DNA of 40,553 nt from Chara braunii (taxonomy: Eukaryota > Streptophyta > Charophyceae > Charales > Characeae): assembly GCA_003427395.1 (NCBI GenBank), contig BFEA01000153.1, forward strand, positions 2,840,275 through 2,880,827. The letters are read 5' to 3'. The translations under genes and the position numbers were made by a program. Of the stretch, positions 10,004 to 20,971 are shown piece after piece. Position 1 is the first letter of the stretch, and each line of letters starts with the position of its first letter. The notes below the pieces were generated by a model. That model was not told the DNA's origin, made no database searches, and worked only from the letters and a program-made list of their open reading frames with translations.

Positions 10004-10608
10004 CGCTTCCGTAGAGCGAACAACTCCCTCTCATAGGTCGAAGCGGCGACCTTTTCACTAGGCAATCTACAGGACAAACTCTACAGGCCTATACCCATTC
10101 CCATCGTCTTGTTGGAGTATAGCATCAATCCCATATTGAATGGCATCAGTGGTTACGACAAAAGGCAGAGATGGGTTTGCAACTTTCAACACCGGGTAGT
10201 TAATCAGACATTTCTTTAGACGCCTGAAGGACGCAGTACAATCCTGATCCCATTTTCAAATAGTTCTTTCTTTAACAATTTGCGCAATCGGGCAGCGATT
10301 ACCGTAAAGTTCCAAATGAACTTGCGGTAATAATTGGCCAGACCAAGAAACGAGCGCTGTTCCGTCAACGTGTGCGGGTTAGGCCAAAATCTCTAATGGC
10401 TGCAATCTTAGTGTCTTCTGGTTTAATCCCATCACCATCTACCATTTGTCCCAAGTAAATGACCTGACACTTTGCCCAATCACACTTCTTCGGGTTAATC
10501 TTAAATTTCGCCTCCCACAATTTATTAAGCACAACTCGAAGGTGCTCCTTATGCTCACTCAGACTCTTACTAAAAATCAGTATATCATATAAATAAACAA
10601 CAACAAAC
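10004..10608 (-). pseudogene. pol: Element 2A RT C-terminal half and RNase H N-terminal half, multiply frameshifted
   Basis: The DNA aligns base for base with Element 2B 16957-17500 but no long open frame survives. Recognisable pieces are the [12 protein letters not shown]-type connection region, the TTDA..YGID RNase H start, and the palm motif, which on the minus strand near 10585-10600 reads VVVYLYDIL. The first Asp of YLDD is therefore Tyr. Just upstream on the minus strand, about 98 bp present in Element 2B (17531-17632) are missing at 10616-10621. Confidence 0.75.
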
Positions 10609-10893
10609 TTATCTAGTTAGGAAAGCCGTTTTGTGCTGATCCTCGGGCAATACCTCAACCTGATGGTAACCGGACTTCAGATTAATCTTAGACGAGTAAC
10701 TGCAACCCTGAACTCTATCCAGGAGATCATCTATTTGTGGTAACAGTTTAACATTTTTAACAGTTATTGCATTAAGTCCCCTATAGTCTATGCACATACG
10801 CAGTTCGCTGCCCTTCTTTGGCACAAACAAAACTGGTGCACCGAATGGTGAGGAACTTGGTTTAATCCACCTCTTCTCAAGCAACTCATACAA
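10609..10893 (-). pseudogene. pol: Element 2A reverse transcriptase fingers and palm fragment
   Basis: The fragment carries [53 protein letters not shown] and [17 protein letters not shown], the classic Ty3/gypsy RT motifs 1-3 containing the first palm region. KIDLKSGYH is mutated to KINLKSGYH, which removes one of the metal-binding Asp residues. It ends at the roughly 98-bp deletion that removes the FGLTNAP motif. Confidence 0.85.
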
Positions 10894-10899
10894 TTGTTT

Positions 10900-11949
10900 T
10901 CACAGTTCATCAAGCTCTTTTGGAGACATTCTGTAGATAGGGCCCTTGGGAATCCGGCTACCAGGTTCTAGCTCTATCCGGTGCTTGGTTTCTCTCTTAC
11001 CCACTCCATTTGGGGCCTCTCCAACATCAGCGAACTGAACAAGCAACTTCTGCACATTGGGGGGAATGGGTTCTTCCTCTTTCTTACTTTCACTCACCGG
11101 GCGCACATATGCAACAAACACTTGGTCGGAGAGGTCATTCTTGACCACATGCCAGGCGAACGAGGGGGCAGTCATGCAGCAAAGGGATAGGCTATTCTCT
11201 ACGCCCGATGCATGGTAAAGTCGGATTTTGGTCTTCCCACCTGATGGGCTAGGCAAACAACACTCATGTTCACCTAGTTTTACATCTGCATTGGCGGCCT
11301 CACCCCAGTCGGTTCCTAAAATCATGTCAAAAGGGAGACTATCCTCCACTAAGAGTGTTAGGGAGTACAAAACACGTTTCACCTTTCCCCCTGCCTCCAA
11401 CCGGAAGTATGCCCTAACCCCTTCAACATAGCTATCTACCATTTCCCTATTATCTGGTAGTTTGCTTACAACGGGTTGTTCTAGCTTTTGAACGTTAAGC
11501 CCTAACCGCAACTTTTGCAAACCTTTCTTGCTGATATAGTTGCACGTTGACCCACTGTTCACTAGTGCGCCAACCCTGACTCCTGTAACCTCTACATCTG
11601 CAATTATTATCTGCCCTTTTCTCTTTTTCATCTCGTTCCAAGTGCAGTGATGAGTGATCATTTCATCACCTATGCTTGTGAGGGGACCACCTAAAGAGGT
11701 CCTAACATAAACAACCTCTGGATAGTTAACTAGGTGGGGGCCATTTGTCGTCTTAGTCTCTGCCATTGGGACCTTTGGATGGCAGGATGACAGTCTGCTT
11801 GCATCCAGAGTCCCTGTAGGGGCAACTGATACCTCTATTGGTTGTTCTTTTGGGTATCTATATTCAATACAAAAACGAACAATGTGGTCGGGGTCACCAC
11901 ATTTGAAACATTGTTCGACAACCTTCCTTTCTTTCCATTTTTTTTTCAT
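10900..11949 (-). pseudogene. pol: Element 2A zinc knuckle, protease and RT linker
   Basis: The frame opens with an intact CCHC zinc knuckle (CFKCGDPDHIVRFC, C-x2-C-x4-H-x4-C) of nucleocapsid. Around residue 131 the protease reads GALVNSGSTCNYISKKGL, where the expected catalytic DSG is NSG, so the protease should be inactive. DMILGTDWG marks the C-terminal half of the protease fold. The end (KHRIELEPGSRIPKGPIYRM) is the RT entry segment. The corresponding site in Element 2B retains DSG. Confidence 0.88.
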
Positions 11950-12325
11950 CTATCCCCATTTGTTCCCATGCTATGCCTATGGGAATTCCAAGATGGGCTG
12001 GATATGGCCGCCCATAATTACCTGTACCTCTTCCCCTTGTGGATTTGGGACCTCTACCACCTTGCGAGGGACCATTACCCCTACCTCCCACATAGTAGCT
12101 ACCTTCGCCACTACCCCTCTGGGTGGCGGGTCCTCTTCCTCCACCTCGGCTGCGGCCTCCTCTTCCTCTCCCATGGCCTCTTCCTCCTTGTCGCCCTCCC
12201 CCACGGGCTGCAACAACCGCATAGTCCCCTCCCTGGGCTAAGTGACCATTGCTGTCTTCTTCTAATTCGTAATCTATCTCGTCGTAGGTAAGTGATTCTA
12301 CCCCTTTTTCTTCGAAGGTGACCAA
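11894..12325 (-). pseudogene. gag: Element 2A gag C-terminal RGG-rich region
   Basis: The region is rich in Gly and Arg (GRGRGGRSRGGGRG), like nucleocapsid tails that bind RNA. It begins with SLTYDEIDYELEED, colinear with Element 2B (LTYDQIDYGLEE). A frameshift separates it from the zinc knuckle frame just downstream. Confidence 0.75.
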
Positions 12326-12409
12326 AAGATTATCCTTCCGTGCTATATTACCTGATATCGTCCGGTCTTTCCATTTCTTGCCAGCCTACAGGTCTTTCCA
12401 ATAATGACA

Positions 12410-13194
12410 TTATTGTGCCTCTTGCAGGAAGGCAGCGTGATCTACGACGATCTTATTGAACTTCTCGTAGGTCATTCCTTCTTCTTCAGTGCGGGGATAA
12501 GATTGGGTTCTTAGTGGATATGAGAGTGCTCTCACGAAGTTATTCAGAATCTGTGTGGGTGTCAGTCCATGATCCGGACACTGCAGAAGTTCATCCATAG
12601 TGGCTTTGAGAGCCGACGCACTCTTCCACTTACGATCGCCAATGTTAAGGTCAAAGACTCGGTCCTATGGGCCTTTCTTTAAGGGCTTTGAAGAAGTCTT
12701 CGATCCGTGTCCGTTGAGAGTACTGAACCATGGTTGTGCAGCCAGCCTCTTTCATCAAAGAGATAGCGAAGCTAATTGCATCCCTTGCCATGCATGAACT
12801 TGCCATTAACACACGGTCCCTGTACGAAATCTTTTGTGTGTACAAGTATGTGTCCATACCCGGCTCCCAATCAAAAATTCTTTCTTCTTTCTTCCCCATA
12901 TAGTTCCAACACAACCTTCATCTTTTGCCTGGACTCCTCCGCTTCTCCATCCTTCGCTTTCTCGGGACCATTTCCTTTCCTGTCCCCATCATCTCCATCA
13001 TGTCCTCCATCTCCTCCCCCACCTCCAATCTTTAGTTTCTTTAGTATGGAAGGGTCGGTCAACTTCTTGTAAAGGGCTTTATCTAATTGGTCAACGTACT
13101 CAAAAATGCGATGATCAATCTGTTCGGAGGCACTGCACATGAAATTGTTCCATACTCCTTTGAATTCCCCTTGGTGCAACTCCATCCGATTCAC
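12410..13194 (-). pseudogene. gag: Element 2A gag capsid region in three frames
   Basis: Three fragments (12871-13194, 12651-12914, 12410-12598) together match the single Element 2B frame at 19528-20136. Shared motifs are KIGGGGGDGG with an acidic/lysine spacer, the EERIFDWEPGMDTYLYTQ and LMASSCMARDAISFAISLMK helices, and MDELLQCPDHGLTPTQI. Frameshifts near 12890 and 12640 split it. A stretch homologous to FEDKNLARRTGS of Element 2B is deleted near 12660. Confidence 0.75.
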
Positions 13195-13384
13195 AGTCCG
13201 GTTGAGTGCAACTAGTTCGTTGTTAGTGTGGAGGAGAGTGTCAGTTAAAAGAGAGAGTCTCTCATCCGGGCAGCCTGTTTTCCTTTTTGCTCTTGCAGCA
13301 GCTTCTGCAACCTCTCCTCCTCCTTTTGATCCGTTTCTTGTCGTTATTCTCCTGTCTTTTTGCCACCACCATCTTATTGTTCAA

Positions 13385-13987
13385 TTATGCCTTCCTCTCC
13401 TCCAACAGTAGATTCTTCGCCGCCTCGTCTGCTGCAGAGGCCAACTTGATTTTAAAGGCATTTTTTTCCTCCTCCGTCTCTTCTGGGAACTCCGTCCTGT
13501 ACCCGAACTGCTCAATCCAGTTCATCGCCTCCTGCCGTTGTATACGAATCTCCCCTGCCTGACTGCTTTCAACTTTTTCTTCTTGCGGTCGGGTTCTCCT
13601 TTTGTCCAACCTGTCTCCCTTATCTTCTTCTTCTTCTTCTTCTTCTTCTTCTTCTTCTTCATCTTCCAATTCCTCCATCATTTTTCTTTCCTTCTCCTTC
13701 ATCTCCTTGTCCATCTTTTCTTTTTCTTCCAACAACTTTTTCACCTCATCCTCCTCCTTCCTTTTCTTCTTCTCTTTTTCTTTCTTCTTTTATGCCAAGC
13801 GGCGGTGTATCTCTGCCTGTTCCTCAACTGTCTGGGCCTGCGTTGACTTTCCAGACCTTAGCATCACATGTGAGGAGAGGGTTTGCTGGAACCCAAGAGG
13901 AAAGAATAAGCGAAGTAGGGGTCCCCATAGCCTAGACAGGGACAAGAGTGTGAACATGGGATAATCGTCCATGGTGATCAAAGGCAC
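13385..13987 (-). pseudogene. gag: Element 2A gag N-terminal region with acidic tract
   Basis: The start (13987, MPLITMDDYPMFTLL) matches the gag start of Element 2B. A stop directly after EIHRRLA (near 13790) interrupts a Lys/Glu-rich coiled coil that resumes at 13744. A run of Glu codons (13621-13665 on the DNA) is a TTC/GAA microsatellite inside the coding frame. The conserved MNWIEQFGYRTEFPEETEEE segment follows. The stop makes the copy non-coding. Confidence 0.78.
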
Positions 13988-14335
13988 AGGTACTTACCCT
14001 CCACCTCCTCACCGCTTAGATCTACCCCTTTCTACTAACTGCTAACTTTTGAGTGGGTCTGACTGTTGCTGGTTGCTGAAGGTACCAAACACCAAGACAA
14101 GTCAACAAGCAATACAGGTTTTATGGGGGAATGCACTTCACTTCAATGAACGTTCCGTTTATGAAGCTCCACGGCCTATCCAACGCTCCACTGCAGCAGC
14201 AGCTACGTAATCACAACTCAACAGGCCACTTCTTCTTCAGCCTACCTTCCCCCCCCCACTCAACTCTTATTCATATCTCCCTTTTCACCGGTCTTAATCG
14301 GTGCCAGCGTTGACCAGTGGATGCAGTGAGTTACT
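13988..14335 (-). other. Element 2A leader
   Basis: The untranslated region between PBS and gag is colinear with 20972-21454 of Element 2B. It lacks about 110 bp of AT-rich sequence that Element 2B carries near 21066-21180. Confidence 0.7.
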
Positions 14336-14347
14336 GCTCCGATGCCA
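14336..14347 (-). other. Primer binding site of Element 2A
   Basis: The minus strand reads TGGCATCGGAGC, five bases after the end of LTR II-A. It differs by one base from the site of Element 2B and by two from TGGTATCAGAGC, so priming by initiator tRNA-Met may be weakened. Confidence 0.8.
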
Positions 14348-14352
14348 GTTTG

Positions 14353-15208
14353 TGCAATGAACCTCTTAGTTCAACACCGTCGAGCGCACACCATCACCAC
14401 ATGCATGTATGAGATCACACGAGATTCACACTGAAGAACCAGAGAGATTAAGANCCACATGCATGTATGAGATCACACGAGATTCACACTGAAGAACCAG
14501 AGAGATTAAGACCAGGTAGCGCAGCTTATGAAATCCAAACAAGTTATTAAAAGATCAATAAGAGTTCCGAGTCACCAGCGCACATGAGCGCATGTCACAG
14601 GTAACCAATAACCAGCATGAACTCTCAGGTAAGTAACTCTTCCTCTCCGCTCTTCTCTCTTGTGTAACTCCTCTCTTTTCTGGTCTTCTCTCTAGCTATG
14701 TCCTCGCTGTGTCTTCTCTCCCTACTTGCGTGCACACTCACTAACTTCTACTCAAGGATCTACTATGAATACACCCACTGTCAACTCTACTAACCCCTCT
14801 GGAGTCTACTACTAAAAACTAGCACTACCAGTTCTGCACTGGCGCAGCTATGGCTGCCTTCTCCTTGCCAGCGTTGTCTTCCTCTCTCTCTCTCTCTCTC
14901 TTAGCGCAGCACTCTGGCTTCAGCGCTCTGCCCCTCACATTAGCGCACAAGTGCACCAGCACATCCACACTACTTGCGAATGAGCAATCTGCCTTTTCAC
15001 TTGTGGGATGTGACTCCTCTGAGTGGCTTTTTATTATGAGACGTGACTCTTGTCCCTGAGATATGACTGTTTGCTGGGTGCCTGTTGGACAAGACTGCTG
15101 AGGTACCCGATTATGACTTTTCTGAGTTTGACGAACTCAGCCTTTTCTTGACCTGGGCATCTGACCCTGAGATCCGAATTTGGGGTCAGCATCGTGGAAG
15201 GCCTTTCA
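14353..15208 (-). repeat. LTR II-A, shared by Elements 2A and 2B
   Basis: It starts with TGAAAGGCC (15208) and ends with ATTGCA (14353). It lies downstream of the Element 2B integrase and upstream of the Element 2A PBS, so one LTR serves as the 3' end of 2B and the 5' end of 2A. It is highly similar to LTR II-B (22767-23590), with long identical stretches. Its 856-bp length includes a 58-bp probable assembly duplication. Confidence 0.87.
14397..14511 (+). repeat. 57-bp exact duplication around an undetermined base (probable assembly artefact)
   Basis: Positions 14397-14453 and 14455-14511 are identical and are separated only by an N at 14454. The homologous LTR II-B has one copy. Two contig ends that overlap but were joined with a gap base would give this pattern. 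Confidence 0.85.
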
Positions 15209-15219
15209 CTCTTGCCGGC

Positions 15220-15895
15220 CTAAATTCGAGGTCCTCCGAGAAAATTAGCAATTTTGTCAACTCCTCTCTTAGCTCTTTTTAGTTCATCTTGTGAACCACC
15301 GATCTTTTGTAGGTTCTTGATAGGCAAATCTGACCTTATATTGTTGATGTGGTCGACCCCTGCGTCAAGATCTGCAAACATCTTCCCCAACAATTCTATC
15401 CTCATCATACTTACCATCCATATCAGGGGGAATCATAGATCTGCGTGATGGAAACATGTCATTACTGATGCAAGGCAATAACTTTGAAGCGTGGAACACC
15501 GGATACGTGTGCAAATGTGGAGGAATCTCAACAACATAGGAAGGACCATCAACATGACCAATCACATAAAGAATCTGCCAGGGTCCTCGATAAACGGGTA
15601 GTAACTTCTGAGAAATGTTCTCCTCAGGGAAAAATTCTCTTGACTTCACCCAGACTAGATCACCTACAACAAATTGCGAAGGTTTGCCATACTTATTAGC
15701 ATGTTCTATCATCTGATGTTGTGCCTTACTAATGTTCTCCTTAACTTTTCCCAGGTCTTTCTGATATTGGATAATGAATTCCCTGGTTCCTGGCGGAAGT
15801 CTCTGTACTTGATCAAGGTTTAGACAGTCAGTGGGTTTGCGTGGGCGCCATCCAAGATGCAATTCAGTTGGTGTGCTAGATGTAGCTAGATGCAC
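15220..15895 (-). pseudogene. pol: Element 2B integrase C-terminal region and divergent tail
   Basis: The main frame (15895-15365) carries the end of the core (TPTELHLGWRPRKP), a helical region with HQMIEHANKYGKP, the basic module VGDLVWVKSREF and the LLPVYRGPWQILYVIGHVDG GPY/F module, ending with the YPVFHASKLLP segment that precedes chromodomains. The frame then breaks near 15370. A second frame (15417-15220) supplies ELKRAKRGVDKIANFL, which resembles the last helix of a chromodomain-like tail, but the aromatic cage residues are not clear. Calling it a chromodomain is inference. Confidence 0.75.
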
Positions 15896-16018
15896 AAAGT
15901 TATTATAGGCACTTCCAACTTTTGGCAGATGTTCATCCCAGTCAATCTAATCTGGCCGGATGTACATGCGCAACACTTGCTGCAGCAACTTGTTCATCTG
16001 CTCAGTTTGTCCATTTGT

Positions 16019-16303
16019 CTAAGGGTGTCTACCTGAAGACATAGTCAGTTTGGATCCGTATACCTTCATTAGTTGCTGCCACTGCTCACCTGTGAACCAC
16101 GAATCCCTATCACTTACAATAGTCAAGGGATGCCCGAAATCTTTCACCCAATGGTTAAAGAATTCCCTAATCACCAATTCAGTTCTTGGTTCTCCAGGAA
16201 GTGGAACAAACACAACAAACTTGCTAAAACGGTCTACTATAACCATAACCTGACTTTTTCCGTTTCTGCTCTTTATCTTAATGTCCATAAAGTCTATAGA
16301 CAC
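16019..16303 (-). pseudogene. pol: Element 2B integrase catalytic core, interrupted by nonsense codons
   Basis: The frame shows MSIDFMDIKIKS and VMVIVDRFSKFVVFVPL (first Asp), then LTIVSDRDSWFTGEQW (second Asp) and SSGRHP. A TAG at 16019-16021 follows, where integrases usually have the Gln of HPQTNGQTE. The same reading frame continues beyond it with TNGQTEQMN, retaining the catalytic Glu, and hits another TAG at 15947-15949. The DDE residues are thus present but separated by stops. Confidence 0.82.
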
Positions 16304-16840
16304 AGAGTCCCCGGGTCCCTACAGGATAGGTAGTGGTATGAGATTTTGAGTAATCCAAGGGGAGGCTGTGTGGAACTTTCCTTTGACAAACCTGACAGCC
16401 TTGCACATAGGAAATGCAATCATGTTTCATTCCTGGCCATACGGAGGAGCGTAAGTCTTCCTCCATCCAAAGTGCCCCTCAGTATCGTGGTTTTCCCCAA
16501 GTATTATGCTACGAATTTCCTCGCTGTTTGGAACAAATAGTCGGTCATGGACATCTGTTTTTTCGCACAGAAGTCCCTGTGTTACTCTATAGTCTAGGAC
16601 TTCGTGAGGTGCCGTCTGCACCTTGCCAATCAACTGGCTATAGACTGGACCACTTGTGTAGGCAGACTTAATCTTTTCCTGCAGTTCGGTGCTTGCATCT
16701 AAGTATGTGACAATAACACAGAAAAAGTCAGCCCTTCTACTCAATGCGTCAGCGACAACATTGTACTTACCCTTTACTGGCTTCAAGTCAAAGTCAAATT
16801 GATCAATCTCCCCAGCCCACCTGGTCAGTTTAGGTGTCAT
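16278..16840 (-). pseudogene. pol: Element 2B RNase H end and integrase zinc-binding module
   Basis: The frame 16840-16427 carries [35 protein letters not shown] (RNase H end with Asp intact) and the integrase [13 protein letters not shown]. After a frameshift near 16440 the second frame (16466-16278) gives the CQVCQRK half of the HHCC zinc module. Upstream, a one-base deletion near 16845 relative to Element 2A detaches this part from the rest of RNase H. Confidence 0.8.
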
Positions 16841-16956
16841 CCGGGCCTAGGTCCTAGCGAGCGAAGTGTCTCATGATCTGAATAAACTTTGAAGTGGCGT
16901 CCTAGCAGGTAATCTCGCCAGTGATTCAATGCTTCCCTCATAGCAATAACTCTCTC

Positions 16957-17605
16957 TCATAGGTAGAAGCGGCGACCTTTTTCGCTAGTCAGTCTACAGG
17001 ACATAAACTCGATAGGTCTGTACCCATTTCCATCATCTTGCTGGAGTACAATACCAATCTCGTATTGACTAGCGTCAGTGGTTACAATAAAAGGCACAAA
17101 TGGGTTTGCAACTTTCAATGTCGGGTAGTTAATCAAACATTTCTTTAAACGCTTGAAGGACACAGTACAATCTTGATCCCATTTCCAAACAATTTCTTTC
17201 TTTAACAGACTGCACAATGAGGCAGCGATTACCATAAAGTTTCGAACGAACTTGCGGTAATAGTTGGCTAGACCAAGAAATGAGCGCAGTTCCGTCAACG
17301 TGCGTGGTTTAGGCCAATCTCTAATGGTTGCAATCTTAGCGTCCATCACCATCTACCATATGTCCCAAGTAAAGGACCTGACGCTTTGCGCACTCACACT
17401 TCTTTGAGTTAATCTTAAATTTCGCCTCTCGCAATTTATTAAGCACAATTCGAAGGTGCTCCGCATGCTCTTCCAGACTCTTACTAAAAATCAGTATATT
17501 ATCTAAATAAGCAACAACAAATTTATCAAGCCAATCACGAAACAACTCATTCATACATCTCTGGAAGGTTGAAGGGGCATTAGTCAAACCAAACGGCATC
17601 ACCAC
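16957..17605 (-). pseudogene. pol: Element 2B reverse transcriptase palm, thumb and RNase H start
   Basis: The frame 17605-17336 has VMPFGLTNAPSTFQRCM and FVVAYLDNILIFSKSLEEH, so the second Asp of YLDD is Asn. The adjacent frame (17352-16957) has [15 protein letters not shown], the connection region, and [20 protein letters not shown], the RNase H start, where Gly of the usual YGIG is Glu. The join lies near 17340, where a short deletion relative to Element 2A removes PEDTKI-like sequence. Confidence 0.85.
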
Positions 17606-18181
17606 GAACTCATAGTGGCCTTATCTCGTTCGGAAAGCCGTTTTGTGCTGATCCTCGGGCATTGCCTCAATCTGATGGTATCCCGACTTCAAATCAATCT
17701 TAGAGAAATACTTGCAACCCTAAACTATATCCAGGAGATCATCTATACGTGGTAACGGTTCCGCATTCTTAACGGTTATCGCATTAAGTCCCCTATAGTT
17801 TATGCACATTCGCAATTCGTCGCCCTTCTTTGGCACAAACAAGACTAGTGCACCGAATGGCGAGGAACTCGGTTTAATCTAGCCCTTCTCAAGCAACTCA
17901 TCTAATTACTTTCGCAACTTATCCGGTTCGTTTGGAAACATCCTATAGATAGGGCCCTTGGGAATTCGGCTACTGGGTTCTAGCTGAATCCGGTGCTTGG
18001 CTTCTCTCTCAACCACTCCACTTGGGGCCTCTCCAACATGAACGAACTCAACAAGCAACTTTTGCACATTGGGGGGTATGGACTCTTCCTCTTTCTTTTC
18101 TTCACTCACCGGGTGCACATATGCAACAAATACTTGGTCGGCGGTCATTCTTGACCGCATGCCGGGCGAACGCGGGGGCAC
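17606..18181 (-). pseudogene. pol: Element 2B RT N-terminal region with stops
   Basis: The reading frame matches Element 2A motif for motif (KHRIQLEPSSRIPKGPIYRM, then the PVLFVPKK-like and IDYRGLN-like blocks). It is cut by TAG at 17879-17881 (Trp in 2A) and TAG at 17720-17722 (Gln in 2A), and by a stop just before 17605. Each change is a single transition from TGG or CAG. Confidence 0.78.
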
Positions 18182-18590
18182 TCATGCAACAAAGGGTTAG
18201 GCTATTTTCTACTTCGGATGCATGATAAAGTCGAATTTTCTTCTTTTCGCCTGCAGGACTAGGCAAACAACACTCATGCTCACCCAGTTTCACATCTGCA
18301 TTCGCGGCGTCACCCCAATCTGTCCCTAGAATTATGTCAAAAGGGAGAATGTCGTCCACTAAGAGTGTCAGGGAGTGCAGAATACGTTCCGTCTTAACCC
18401 CTGCCTCGAACCGGAAGTATGCCCTAACCCCTTCAACATCCATTTCTCTGTTGTCGACTAGCTTGCTTACGACAGGCTGGTCTAACTTTTCAACTTTCAG
18501 CCCTAGGCGTATCTTCTGCAGCCCTTTCTTGCTAATATAACTGCACGTTGACCCACTATCTATTAACGCGCCCACTCTTACTTCACTCAC
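18102..18590 (-). pseudogene. pol: Element 2B aspartic protease
   Basis: GALIDSGSTCSYISKKGL carries the intact DSG active site of retropepsin-like proteases, and ILPFDIILGTDWGDAANADV the hydrophobic C-terminal half. The C-terminal end drops out of frame near 18150. The short frame 18794-18612 upstream is the nucleocapsid-protease linker, separated by a TAG at about 18612. Confidence 0.82.
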
Positions 18591-18838
18591 TTCTACGTCT
18601 GCAATTGATAACTACCCTTTCTTTTTCTTCATTTCAGCCCAAGCGTGGCGACGAGTGATCAGTTCATCACCTATGCTTGCGAGGGAAGGACCTAGAGAAG
18701 TCCTAGCACAAGCAATTTTTGGGAAACTAACTAGGTGGGGGCTGATTACCGTCTCAGTCTCTGCCGTTGGGACCTCGGGATGGGAGGATGACAATTTGCT
18801 TGCATCCAGAGTCCCTGTAGAGGCAACTGCAACCTCTA

Positions 18839-19321
18839 CTAGTTGTTCCCTTTTGGGTGCCTATAATCAGGACAGAAGGGAACAATGTGGTCGGGGTCAC
18901 CACATTTGAAGAATTGTCCGACCTTACGACGCTGTTCCCAAATGTTTTCGTCTATGCCCATTTCTAACCAAGGTTTGCCTTCAGCTATCCCTGGGTGTTC
19001 CGGGTACGGCCGTCTACCTCTTCCTCTTCCCCCTGTGGAGTAGGAACCTCTTCCACCTTGTGAGGGATCATTGCCCCTACCTCCCACATGGTAGCTTCCT
19101 TCGCCACTACCCGTCTGGGCGGCGGGTCCTCTTCCTCCACCACGACCGCGGCCTCCTCTTCCTCTACCACAACCTCTTCCTCCTTGTCGCTCTCCCCCGC
19201 GGGCTGCAACAGCGGCATAGTCTCCTCCCTGGGCTAAGTGAGCATTGCTATGTTCTTCTAATCCATAATCTATTTGGTCATAAGTAAGGGACTCTACACC
19301 TCCTTCCTCGAAGGTGACCAA
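18839..19321 (-). pseudogene. gag: Element 2B gag C-terminal region with RGG tract and degenerate zinc knuckle
   Basis: The frame opens ESLTYDQIDYGLEE, continues into a Gly/Arg-rich tract (GRGRGGRGRGGGRG) and ends in FFKCGDPDHIVPFC. The first Cys of the CCHC knuckle is Phe; Element 2A retains Cys. RNA packaging by the knuckle should be impaired. Confidence 0.8.
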
Positions 19322-20136
19322 ATAGGTTGTCTTTCCTTGCTATATTACCTGAGATCGTTCGATCTTTCCATTTCTTGCCGGCCTGCAGGTCTTTCCAATA
19401 ATTACAATATTGTGTCTCTTGCAGGAAGCCAACGTGATCTACGACGATCTTACTAAACTTCTTGTATGTCATTCCTTCCTCCTTAGTACGGGGATAAAGT
19501 TGTGTTTTTAGAGGATCAGGGAGCGCTCTAGCGAAGTTCATTCATGATTTGTGTCGGTGTCAATCCGTGATCCGGGCATTGCAACAGTTCATCCATAGTG
19601 GCCTTGAGGGCTGACACACTCTTCCATTTACGGTCACTAATGTCAAGAATCAAAGACCCAGTCCTACGGGCCAGGTTCTTATCTTCGAACCTTTCTCTAA
19701 GGGCTTTGAAAAAATCTTCAATCCGCATCTGTTGAGGTAACTCAACCATGGTTGTGCAACCAGTCTCTTTCATTAAAGAGATGGCGAAACTAGTTGCGTC
19801 CCCTGCCATACACGAACTTGCCATTAATACCCGGTCCCAGTACGGAATGTTTTGGGCGTACATGTATGTTCCCATCGTCGCTTCCCAATTGAAGATGCTT
19901 TCCTCCTTTCTCCCCGTATAAGTCCAAGGCAACTTCACCTTCATCTTTTGCCTGGACTCCTCCTCTTCACTATCTTTTTCCTTCTTGGGAACCTTCCCTT
20001 TCTTATCCCCACCATCTCCATCATCGCCTCCATCTCCTCCCCCACCACCAATCTTCAATTGTTTAATCATGGCGGGGTCTTTAAGTCTCTGGCAGAGAGC
20101 TTCATCTAACTGTTCCACATAATCGCGGACTCGCAA
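19278..20136 (-). pseudogene. gag: Element 2B gag capsid region
   Basis: The frame 20136-19528 (202 residues) is the longest surviving gag piece. It shows VEQLDEALCQRLKDP, KIGGGGGDGGDDGDGG with a Lys/Glu-rich spacer, KEESIFNWEATMGTYMYAQ, LMASSCMAGDATSFAISLM, FEDKNLARRTGSL and MDELLQCPDHGLTPTQIM. A frameshift at about 19530 passes into 19541-19278, NFARALPDPLKTQLYPRTKE and KIVVDHVGFLQE. The pattern W..L...F..D.N..R fits retrotransposon gag domains. Confidence 0.8.
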
Positions 20137-20230
20137 GTCAATCTGCGGTGAGGAATTATTCAGAAAGTTATTCCAAGTGGTTGCGGTCTGATGAAGTACA
20201 ACGAGTTAATCATTGGTATGGAGGAGGGTG

Positions 20231-20971
20231 TCAGTGAGGAGGGTAAGTCTTTCTTCTATTGCAACTTGTTTCCCTTTCTGTTCCTGCAACCCGTAATCTC
20301 TCTCCCTCCTCTTTCATCTTCTTCTTCTCATCCAACTCTTTTCTTCTTTCTAGCAGCATGCGATTATGCAAGCTTGCTCTCTTCTCCTCCACCAACAACC
20401 GTTTCTCTGCCCCATCCTTCACTTCAGATAACAGTTTGAGGAAAGCTTCCTTCTCTTCCTCACTCTCTGCTGGCAGCTCCTCCCGAAATCCAAACTGGCC
20501 TAGCCAGTCCATTGCCTCCAACTGCCGCATTTGTATGCCACCCATTCGACTGCTCGCGGCCTGCTCCGCCCGTGGTTGACCTCTCCTTCTTTCCAAACTT
20601 TCTCCCACATCTTCTTCTTCTTCTTCTTCTTCTTCTTTTGCTTTTTTTAATTCTTCCATCAACTTCCTTTCCTTCTCCTTCATCTCCTTCTCCAACTTCT
20701 CTTTTTCTTCTTGCAACTTCTTCTTCACTTCCTCCTCCTTTTTCTTTATCTTTTCCTCCTTTTCTTTCTTCTTTTCGGCTAGGCGGCGATTTATCTCAGC
20801 CTGCTCTTCAGCTGTTTGGGCCTGTGTTGACTTACCAGACCTCAGCACAGCATGTGAAAAGAGGGTTCTCTGGAGCCCAAGAGGAAAGACAAAACGAAGG
20901 AGTGGTCCCCAAACCACTGACAGGGGCAAAAGTGCAAACATAGGATAGTCATCCATAGTGATCAAAGGCAC
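20231..20971 (-). pseudogene. gag: Element 2B gag N-terminal region, long charged coiled coil
   Basis: It starts at 20971 (MPLITMDDYPMFALL), the same start as in Element 2A. Residues about 50-130 are almost all Lys and Glu with heptad Leu and Ile, a strong coiled coil, and include a Glu run encoded by a TTC/CTT microsatellite (20609-20637). Then come AMDWLGQFGFREELPAESEE and a second Lys/Glu/Arg-rich helix. It loses frame near 20240 before the capsid region. This is the best-preserved copy of the family start. Confidence 0.8.

Larger units (their letters stand above)
9295..15208 (-). mobile_element. Element 2A: truncated Ty3/gypsy element, LTR family II
   Basis: On the minus strand: 5' LTR II-A (15208-14353), PBS (14347-14336), leader, gag, protease, RT, RNase H and integrase, which stops at about 9295 after the first catalytic Asp region. 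No 3' LTR is present. The internal region is colinear with Element 2B, and the two share one LTR. All coding parts carry frameshifts, stops or deletions. Confidence 0.87.

Noticed and set aside
13538-13964. Ser/Phe-rich plus-strand frames
   Set aside because: They are antisense shadows of the Glu/Lys-rich gag coiled coil of Element 2A.
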